The notes below the pieces were generated by a model. The model did no database searches, was not told the origin of the DNA, and worked only from the letters and a program-made list of their open reading frames with translations. Shown piece after piece: positions 1 to 4,428 of a DNA stretch of 5,809 bases. Origin of the DNA: Alphaproteobacteria bacterium (lineage in GTDB: Bacteria; Pseudomonadota; Alphaproteobacteria; UBA6184); NCBI GenBank assembly GCA_030433125.1, contig JAUIKZ010000057.1:1-5809 (forward strand), read 5' to 3'. Each line of letters begins with the position of its first letter. The first letter of the stretch is position 1. Position numbers and translations under genes: made by a program.

Positions 1-42
1 ATCCTTGTAAACCGTTTGGATCATCTGTTTGTAACCGTTCAT
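1..42 (-). CDS. Start of a leftward gene, cut by the window edge
   Basis: The minus strand has an ATG at 42-40 preceded by AGAGGA (53-48) with a 5-base gap, a good ribosome site. The frame stays open to the edge and reads MNGYKQMIQTVYKD. An extended -10 promoter lies a suitable distance upstream. Fourteen residues are too few to name a family, and I do not recognise it. It is divergent from rpmG. Confidence 0.6.
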   Translation of the reverse strand, partial: MNGYKQMIQTVYKD

Positions 43-76
43 GATAGTCCTCTTTTTTTACTCGCTCTTTATTAAT

Positions 77-85
77 AGTATATCA
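77..85 (-). promoter_or_regulatory. Extended -10 promoter for the leftward edge gene
   Basis: Read on the minus strand this is TG-A-TATACT, an extended -10 element. No good -35 hexamer is seen 16-17 bases upstream, as is common for extended -10 promoters. The predicted start of transcription is near position 70, giving a leader of about 28 bases before the ATG at 42. Confidence 0.5.
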
Positions 86-151
86 CGCCTCTCCCTCTAT
101 TCCTAGACTGATGGGTGGTAAGGTCATCGCTTGCAAACACACGTATTTTCA

Positions 152-179
152 TTGACTTCTTGCCTTTTATGAGTATACT
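152..179 (+). promoter_or_regulatory. Sigma70 promoter of rpmG
   Basis: A -35 box TTGACT (152-157) and a -10 box TATACT (174-179) are separated by 16 bases. Transcription would start near 186, leaving a leader of about 20 bases before the rpmG ATG at 206. The divergent leftward promoter uses the same -10 hexamer. Confidence 0.8.
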
Positions 180-205
180 CATTGCAGACGAAAAAGGTTA
201 AAATC

Positions 206-373
206 ATGGCTAAGAAAAAATTATTTTGGTTCAAACTCGAATCAACAGCGGGAACAGGTTACTTCTACGTGAAGCAAAAAAACCCTCGCAAAACAACAGA
301 GAAAATGCAATTGCGCAAGTATGACCCCGTTGTACGCAAGCATGTTATGTTTAAAGAAACAAAAATGAAATAA
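206..373 (+). CDS. rpmG: 50S ribosomal protein L33
   Basis: This 55-residue protein is the large-subunit ribosomal protein L33, which binds 23S rRNA near the E site. The sequence has the family core STAGTGYFYV (residues 13-22), then TEKMQLRKYDPVVRKHV (31-47) and a lysine-rich end. It has no cysteine pairs, so it is the zinc-independent form, and 55 residues is the usual length. The start is ATG at 206: AAAGG (193-197) lies 8 bases upstream, and the protein begins MAKKK as in homologues. A TTG at 182 in the same frame lies before the predicted transcription start and is rejected. The gene is monocistronic, with its own promoter and terminator. Confidence 0.97.
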   Translation: MAKKKLFWFKLESTAGTGYFYVKQKNPRKTTEKMQLRKYDPVVRKHVMFKETKMK

Positions 374-398
374 GATTTCTTTTTGCTTTAAGTGTCCG

Positions 399-422
399 GC
401 CTCCTCAAGGGAGGCTTTTTTT
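399..422 (+). terminator. Intrinsic terminator of rpmG
   Basis: The stem GCCTCC (399-404) pairs with GGAGGC (410-415) around a 5-base loop and is followed by seven T (416-422). It sits 26 bases after the rpmG stop. The other strand has no U-tract, so it should not terminate the convergent phage-derived genes. Confidence 0.9.
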
Positions 423-476
423 GTACCGATATTTTTCGCGCTGCTTGCCTCACGCTTCTTGCCACCAGATGTCTCA

Positions 477-992
477 TCATACTGCCCACACCACTGGTTT
501 AAGTTTAACCTGCTCTTGCAGCATCAGCTCCGTCAAGGCATACACAAGAGCATCCACGCGGTCGGGTGATTTCTGATTCTGTGTCCGCAGCTGAAACATT
601 TGCGCTTCTAGCACGGTAAACACCTGTGTATGGAAAACCCGTCCCTGTTCGTACAAACAGGCCACAGGCTGAGCTCGTGTGTATTTGCTGGTGCGCGCGT
701 GAATAGGTTTAAGACGGATACGGGGGTTTAGGCTCTGCAACACATGCTTGGCCATATCCCCACCTTGGTTGGTCTCTATCACCACATAACTAGCCCCATA
801 TTTTTCGTAAGCTTCCGTCACCTTAGCCCCCCATTGGGCAGTGCTATATTTTCCGCTAAGATCATCTAAAATATACGCCTTACCGTCACGCCCCTTGGCG
901 GCCACAATGATCCCGGTTTCATCACTGTTTGTGTGGTGGCTAGCAGCAGGGTCTACAGCAATAATCACCTTAGTAAAAAAGTTACGCATCAT
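477..992 (-). CDS. Phage/GTA-type terminase large subunit, nuclease domain only
   Basis: The 171 residues match the C-terminal RNase H-like nuclease half (Terminase_6C type) of TerL, which cuts concatemeric phage DNA during head packaging. Visible motifs are VIIAVDPA (9-16, first catalytic Asp at 14) followed by SDETGI, VVIET (70-74, Glu73), the ARTSKYTRAQPV...LYEQGRV block (99-119), and DRVDALVYAL (144-153, Asp147). These supply the expected D/E/D metal site. A full TerL has about 420-500 residues, with an N-terminal Walker-type ATPase. That half is absent here, and the reading frame begins at the domain boundary. The start is supported by AAGGGAG (1005-999), 6 bases before ATG 992; a second ATG follows directly. 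It overlaps the upstream small gene by 11 bases (8 from the second ATG), suggesting translational coupling. It could be a prophage remnant or a retained stand-alone nuclease. Confidence 0.85.
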   Translation of the reverse strand: MMRNFFTKVIIAVDPAASHHTNSDETGIIVAAKGRDGKAYILDDLSGKYSTAQWGAKVTEAYEKYGASYVVIETNQGGDMAKHVLQSLNPRIRLKPIHARTSKYTRAQPVACLYEQGRVFHTQVFTVLEAQMFQLRTQNQKSPDRVDALVYALTELMLQEQVKLKPVVWAV

Positions 993-1206
993 GGTTCGCT
1001 CCCTTCTCTTCTAAGGCATGCAGCAAGGTATGCAAGTCTTCACTATTTAGGTTTTCGATATAGGAAATAATATCCAGAACAGTTGGCTTGGCTTGCCGCA
1101 TCTTCACCAAAACTTCCTTGGCTTTGAGGGCTATATTCAACTGATCGTTGCTGAGTGCAAGCTTGTATAAAGCTTCCACGTCTTTAATGTCGGCATCGGT
1201 TATCAT
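982..1206 (-). CDS. Small phage-associated protein, possibly terminase small-subunit-like
   Basis: I do not firmly recognise this 74-residue protein. It is predicted to be mostly helical and acidic at both ends. The stretch DVEALYKLALSNDQLNIALKAKEVLVKMR (residues 9-37) resembles the helical repeat seen in some small terminase proteins; the similarity is weak. Its position just ahead of a terminase nuclease fits a TerS-TerL order. A longer frame runs from an ATG at 1269, but the ATG at 1206 has AAAGGA (1219-1214) 7 bases upstream and is preferred. The gene ends with TAA inside the first codons of the downstream terminase fragment. An alternative is that the C-terminal part is the N-terminal stub of a TerL whose ATPase was deleted. 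Confidence 0.55.
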   Translation of the reverse strand: MITDADIKDVEALYKLALSNDQLNIALKAKEVLVKMRQAKPTVLDIISYIENLNSEDLHTLLHALEEKGANHDA

Positions 1207-1332
1207 CGTATCATCCTTTCTTTGGTTGTTGATTATTGTGGTTTCCAGCGACATGGCCTCACTAGCCATTATTCTGTTAATAACAAGTGCAGATGGCCGC
1301 GTTAGTTAACGAGTGATTTGTCTGATTTAAGC

Positions 1333-1350
1333 GGGGGGGCGATGCCCCCT
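1333..1350. repeat. GC-rich perfect hairpin with a G7 run
   Basis: GGGGGC (1335-1340) pairs with GCCCCC (1344-1349) around the 3-base loop GAT, extendable by a G-T pair. It lies in the divergent region between the phage-derived pair and the promoter of the exported protein. Neither strand has an adjacent T-run, so it is not a classic terminator. It ends 12 bases before the -35 box. It could be a copy of a dispersed palindromic element or a local regulatory structure. Confidence 0.6.
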
Positions 1351-1361
1351 TACAAAACTTT

Positions 1362-1389
1362 TTGACATTTTGGTGAGAGTGCCTATAAT
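1362..1389 (+). promoter_or_regulatory. Consensus sigma70 promoter for the exported protein
   Basis: TTGACA (1362-1367) and TATAAT (1384-1389) both match consensus exactly, with a 16-base spacer. Transcription should start near 1396, giving a leader of about 46 bases. It is the best promoter in the window. Confidence 0.88.
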
Positions 1390-1430
1390 TAAGAGTATAG
1401 ATCGCTTAAGAGCAATATAGACGACATTCT

Positions 1431-1436
1431 AGGAGG
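1431..1436 (+). promoter_or_regulatory. Full-consensus ribosome binding site
   Basis: AGGAGG lies 5 bases before the ATG at 1442 and fixes that start. With the perfect promoter just upstream, the gene looks set for high expression. Confidence 0.85.
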
Positions 1437-1441
1437 CTTTT

Positions 1442-2098
1442 ATGACACATTATTTATTCATCTGTTGCCTGTTGATTTCTGGAACAGTAAAGGCCGCTGA
1501 TCTAGAAGCTTCCGTAGGGGAGAAACGCGGTGCTTCTGCGTTGGCATTAGAACAGGCCCCCCCTCAACGCCAGCGTGTGGAGGCTGACCCTGAAATAGCA
1601 GCAGCTAGGGCGCGACAAGATTGGATTACCCTATTAACGCGCTCGGCGTTTATGACGCCGGAGGAGGTGGAAAAAACCATTACCACCCCCGCTGTGAAAG
1701 ATGCCTTTGAGCTTATTAGGCTGGATAAACTGCCACCTGACGTTCGTAAGCGTTACGATGCACAAGATGAAGAGTATAGGCGTTATTCACAGTTTACTCG
1801 CTCTCTTGTGGATGATAGTAAAGCTGAGGGTGAACAAATCGGCCTCGAAAAGGGGGAGAGAATCGGCCTCGAAAAGGGTGAGATTCTAGGGCTGATTAAA
1901 CATTATAAGAGGAAGGGCCGTAGCGTTGAGATAATATTAAAAAAAGTGCCAGGTATAACATTAGAAAAACTTTCTGCCATTAAAGGAAAACTAGACGAGA
2001 TTTACCCGGGTTTAACCGAAGAATTAAAAGCGGATATTGCTGCCGGACAAGACGCTCCTGTTTCTCAACGCGGTGGTGGGGGTGGCGGCGGAGAGTAA
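1442..2098 (+). CDS. Exported protein with an Rpn/PD-(D/E)XK-transposase-type C-terminal tail
   Basis: This 218-residue protein is of unknown function. Residues 1-18 look like a Sec signal peptide: short basic/polar start, hydrophobic YLFICCLLISG, and likely signal peptidase I cleavage after VKA. The mature N-terminus (19-60) is low in order and includes APPQRQRV (39-46). From about 71 to 185 the sequence follows the tail of Rpn (PDDEXK_2) nucleases: TPEEVEKTITTPAVKDAFELI, a charged Tyr-rich helix (RKRYDAQDEEYRRY), three octads of the GExIGLEK type (130-153), and a helix-turn-helix-like end (GRSVEIILKKVPGITLEKLSAI). The N-terminal nuclease domain that normally precedes this tail is missing. 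The protein ends in seven glycines and Glu. It has its own strong promoter and ribosome site, so it looks expressed rather than decayed. An exported host-directed factor is possible but unproven. Confidence 0.75.
   Translation: MTHYLFICCLLISGTVKAADLEASVGEKRGASALALEQAPPQRQRVEADPEIAAARARQDWITLLTRSAFMTPEEVEKTITTPAVKDAFELIRLDKLPPDVRKRYDAQDEEYRRYSQFTRSLVDDSKAEGEQIGLEKGERIGLEKGEILGLIKHYKRKGRSVEIILKKVPGITLEKLSAIKGKLDEIYPGLTEELKADIAAGQDAPVSQRGGGGGGGE
1829..1900 (+). repeat. Three tandem 24-base repeats (octapeptide GExIGLEK)
   Basis: Units lie at 1829-1852, 1853-1876 and 1877-1900, encoding GEQIGLEK, GERIGLEK and GEILGLIK. Units 1 and 2 share an identical 18-base run (1837-1854 and 1861-1878); unit 3 has diverged. 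Similar Glu-Gly-x-x-x-Gly repeats are known in the tails of Rpn-family proteins. The array could change copy number by slippage without shifting the frame. Confidence 0.85.
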
Positions 2099-2315
2099 GC
2101 GTCTCTCTTTTTCATCAATCAATCTACACCGGGAATGGTTGAAGGGACCGGTGGTGAGGCCACAGGGTCTTGCATACAGTAAGGTGTTGGCACCCAAGTG
2201 GATGTCATTCCCTTTATAACGAGATCCGACTATGGCGCCGTTTGCGGCAAAATGTGACGCTATGTAACACGCATGCTTTATTTACACTGTTAATTATTAT
2301 ATAGTCTATGCAACG
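2099..2315. other. Intergenic region before the transporter gene
   Basis: No convincing gene is seen in these 217 bases. CACCGG (2127-2132) can pair with CCGGTG (2148-2153) across a 15-base loop, but no T-run follows, so it is a poor terminator. The right end (2277-2309) is AT-rich and probably holds the transporter promoter. TTTACA at 2281-2286 is a candidate -35 box, but no well-spaced -10 box stands out. Confidence 0.4.
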
Positions 2316-3623
2316 TTGGATAGGGAATTGACAAAAACAATAGTATTGAGCGAATCAGAGCGTACATCTTATGGCATGAAACTTTTGATCGCCATGCTGC
2401 TTAGTTATTCGCTCTTTTTCTTAGTGCGTCAAAATTTTAATTTGTTGAGCTCATGTATGCGCCATTATAAGGGCCTTAGCACGGCCAATCTAGGCACAAT
2501 CACCACCTTCTCATTATTTATATTTGGGTTAGGAAAAATGGTGAACGGCTTTATTTCAGGGCTTACAACGCCCCGTAACTTTTTAGCCGTGGGCTTGGCG
2601 GGGTCTGCAGCTTGTAATATAGTGTTTCCTTTTACAGATAGTTTTCTCGCCATGAACCTCATTTGGGGCTTTAACGCTTTTTTTCAATCTATTGCGTGGC
2701 CTCAATATGTGCGCCTCATGAACGAGTGGTACAAACCGACCGAGATCGGCACCCGCTGGAGCATTTTAAGTATCGCCAATCAGCTAGGTTCGGTGGCTAT
2801 TTTACTGGGGTTGAACGATGTTGTTACGTCCTACAGCTGGAAGGCCGGATTTTGGCTGCCAGGCATTGTGTGTTTAGCGGGAACTCTCATCCTTTACTTG
2901 CTACCCCTTCAAAGCTACCAAGAAGTAAGTGACAACAAACACCCACCAAAACGCACGAATGCTGATGACGCCCCCCAAACAACGTTCAAAGATATAAAAC
3001 CTATTTTCAAAGAAATTATCTCCAACAAGCTGTTGTGGCTAATTGCTTTTGCCAATATGTTTTTATATGTGGTGAAAACAGGTGTGTGCACGTGGGTTCC
3101 TTTATATTTACAGCAAGCGAAAAACTTTAGCCTTAATGAATCAATCAAGGGCATGATGGTGTTCGAAATTGTGGGTGCTGCTGGCGGCTTGTTTGCAGGA
3201 TTAGCATCAGATAAATTATTTAAAGGCCGCAGGGGCCCTATTGGGGTTTCGTTTATGGGGCTGTTGTTAATAAGCCTTATTTTGTTGTGGCAAGGCCCGG
3301 CCTCGTTCGGGTTATTTAACAAAGTGGCTTTGGGGCTTACGGGCTTTGCTATTTTTGGCCCACAAATTATGGTGGGCGTAGCCAGTGTGGATTTCTCCTC
3401 TCAAAAAGCAGCCGTCGCCGCCAATGGGTGCGTAAGCTTCTTTGCTTACATAGCCACTTCATGGCTTACGGGATGGCAGTTGGGGCAGATCGTCGACAGC
3501 TATGGCTGGGGGCACGCCATGTTTATGCTCACTGTTTTTACCGTGCTTGCAGCTGGTTGCTTTATGCTCACCTGGCATAAAAAGGCCTCGCAAGAAAAAC
3601 ATAAACAGGCACTGGCTGCCTAA
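2316..3623 (+). CDS. MFS transporter, organophosphate:phosphate antiporter (GlpT/UhpT) family
   Basis: The 435 residues form 12 predicted membrane helices in two halves, with a hydrophilic loop at about 201-235. Family landmarks by comparison with E. coli GlpT are LVRQNF (37-42, equivalent of Arg45), GLGK (71-74, Lys80), KLLWLIAFANMFLY (238-251), and SDKLFKGRRGP (298-308, the C-half motif A). Members exchange phosphate for glycerol-3-phosphate, hexose phosphates or similar esters across the inner membrane. Three positions differ from GlpT: Lys254 replaces Arg269, Asn155 replaces His165, and Gly82-Leu83 replaces the Asp-Arg of N-half motif A. The substrate cannot be assigned. The start is uncertain. 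TTG 2316 gives a normal cytosolic N-terminus but lacks a ribosome site. TTG 2328 has AGGGA only one base upstream. ATG 2376 would start directly at helix 1. Confidence 0.9.
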   Translation: MDRELTKTIVLSESERTSYGMKLLIAMLLSYSLFFLVRQNFNLLSSCMRHYKGLSTANLGTITTFSLFIFGLGKMVNGFISGLTTPRNFLAVGLAGSAACNIVFPFTDSFLAMNLIWGFNAFFQSIAWPQYVRLMNEWYKPTEIGTRWSILSIANQLGSVAILLGLNDVVTSYSWKAGFWLPGIVCLAGTLILYLLPLQSYQEVSDNKHPPKRTNADDAPQTTFKDIKPIFKEIISNKLLWLIAFANMFLYVVKTGVCTWVPLYLQQAKNFSLNESIKGMMVFEIVGAAGGLFAGLASDKLFKGRRGPIGVSFMGLLLISLILLWQGPASFGLFNKVALGLTGFAIFGPQIMVGVASVDFSSQKAAVAANGCVSFFAYIATSWLTGWQLGQIVDSYGWGHAMFMLTVFTVLAAGCFMLTWHKKASQEKHKQALAA

Positions 3624-3693
3624 AGTAATGCCATCCCTGTTTAATCGTATGGCCTTTATGCCCACCTCAGATACCGCAAGCGCTCATAAAACC

Positions 3694-3731
3694 TTGCCAA
3701 AAAGTTAATACTTTGCTACTTAATATATAAG
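3694..3731 (+). promoter_or_regulatory. Candidate promoter of the small protein-dcd-murA operon
   Basis: The 118 bases after the transporter stop contain TTGCCA (3694-3699) as a possible -35 box. A weak extended -10 (TGCTACTTA, 3714-3722) and an AT-rich tail to 3730 follow. The -10 match is poor, so the exact promoter is uncertain. No terminator for the transporter gene is obvious here, so read-through is possible. Confidence 0.3.
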
Positions 3732-3741
3732 AATTAAGCCA

Positions 3742-3870
3742 ATGATAAAACAACCTCAAGACGCCAAAAAAGCCGCTTTAGCCAAAGCCCTAAAGCAAAA
3801 TTTATTGCGCCGAAAACAACAACAAAAAGCCCGCAAAGCTACAAAAACAGAAAAGGATCTAAAATCATGA
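3742..3870 (+). CDS. Small basic protein upstream of dcd
   Basis: This 42-residue reading frame begins at ATG 3742 and ends with a TGA sharing ATGA with the dcd start (3867-3870), the classic arrangement for translational coupling. The protein is rich in Lys, Gln, Arg and Ala and has almost no hydrophobic core. It is likely one long helix, with the central block ALAKALKQNLLRRKQQQKAR (residues 12-31). I recall small proteins of the form ALxxNLxRRKxQxR near murA in other alphaproteobacteria, but cannot check this here. No function is known to me; RNA or membrane binding would suit the charge. Its own ribosome site is weak. The overlap with dcd and the biased composition argue for a real gene. 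Confidence 0.65.
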   Translation: MIKQPQDAKKAALAKALKQNLLRRKQQQKARKATKTEKDLKS

Positions 3871-4421
3871 GTATTATGCCCGACACCTGGATACGCGAAC
3901 GCGCCCTCAAGGATGGAATGATAGACCCATTTGTGGATGGGCTTAAGAAAGATGGCACTATATCTTATGGGTTGTCCTCTTATGGATATGACGCCCGTGT
4001 GGCCCCCGAGTTTAAAATCTTCACCAATGTGGATAACGCCATCGTTGACCCCAAGAACTTTTCCCACAATAGCTTCGTGGACCGCGAGACAGAAGCCTGT
4101 GTCATTCCGCCCAACAGCTTTGTCTTAGCCCGCACGGTAGAGTATTTTCGTATCCCCCGTGACACATTGGTTATATGCCTTGGGAAATCAACCTATGCGC
4201 GCTGCGGCATCATTGTGAACGTGACCCCTCTGGAACCCGAGTGGGAAGGGCACGTAACCCTGGAGTTTTCGAACACCACCCCCTTGCCGGCCAAAATTTA
4301 CGCGAATGAAGGGGCCTGCCAGTTCTTATTTTTAAAAAGCGATCAGACCTGCGAAACGTCTTATAAAGACCGCAATGGTAAATATATGTTGCAACGCGGC
4401 GTGACAACACCAAGGTTGTAG
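3867..4421 (+). CDS. dcd: dCTP deaminase
   Basis: This 184-residue cytosolic enzyme deaminates dCTP to dUTP, which dUTPase then converts to dUMP for thymidylate synthesis. Motifs are ISYGLSSYGYDARV (32-45), GKSTYARCG (106-114, with Ser108 and Arg112 matching E. coli Ser111 and Arg115), EWEGHVTLEFSN (125-136, general-base Glu133), and the C-terminal substrate lid GKYMLQRGV (171-179). The length and the start MSIMPDTWIRERA match the alphaproteobacterial type rather than the 193-residue E. coli type. Homologues are homotrimers that are inhibited by dTTP. The ATG at 3867 has AAAAGGA (3851-3857) 9 bases upstream and overlaps the stop of the preceding small gene. murA follows after 7 bases, so the two are almost certainly cotranscribed. 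All key residues are present. Confidence 0.97.
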   Translation: MSIMPDTWIRERALKDGMIDPFVDGLKKDGTISYGLSSYGYDARVAPEFKIFTNVDNAIVDPKNFSHNSFVDRETEACVIPPNSFVLARTVEYFRIPRDTLVICLGKSTYARCGIIVNVTPLEPEWEGHVTLEFSNTTPLPAKIYANEGACQFLFLKSDQTCETSYKDRNGKYMLQRGVTTPRL

Positions 4422-4428
4422 GCGCATC

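Noticed and set aside
182..205. Longer rpmG start at TTG 182
   Set aside because: It lies before the predicted transcription start. ATG 206 has a ribosome site and matches the usual L33 N-terminus.
1207..1269. 21-residue N-terminal extension of the small phage gene from ATG 1269
   Set aside because: No ribosome site is seen at 1269, while ATG 1206 has AAAGGA at ideal spacing.
1333..1365. GC hairpin as an intrinsic terminator
   Set aside because: The nearest T-run is displaced by about 8 bases, no rightward gene lies upstream, and the other strand has no T-run.
1448..1495. Lipoprotein signal (lipobox) at the Cys pair of the exported protein
   Set aside because: The residues before the Cys (LFI-C) lack the small residue needed at -1; a signal peptidase I site after VKA fits better.
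2127..2153. Inverted repeat CACCGG/CCGGTG as a terminator of the exported-protein gene
   Set aside because: The loop is 15 bases long and no T-run follows.
3628..3708. 26-codon frame after the transporter (ATG 3628)
   Set aside because: It has no ribosome site, no recognisable composition or motif, and lies in a likely promoter region.
3756..4067. 103-residue minus-strand frame across the dcd start
   Set aside because: It is antisense to dcd, whose protein is fully conserved, and shows no family features of its own.
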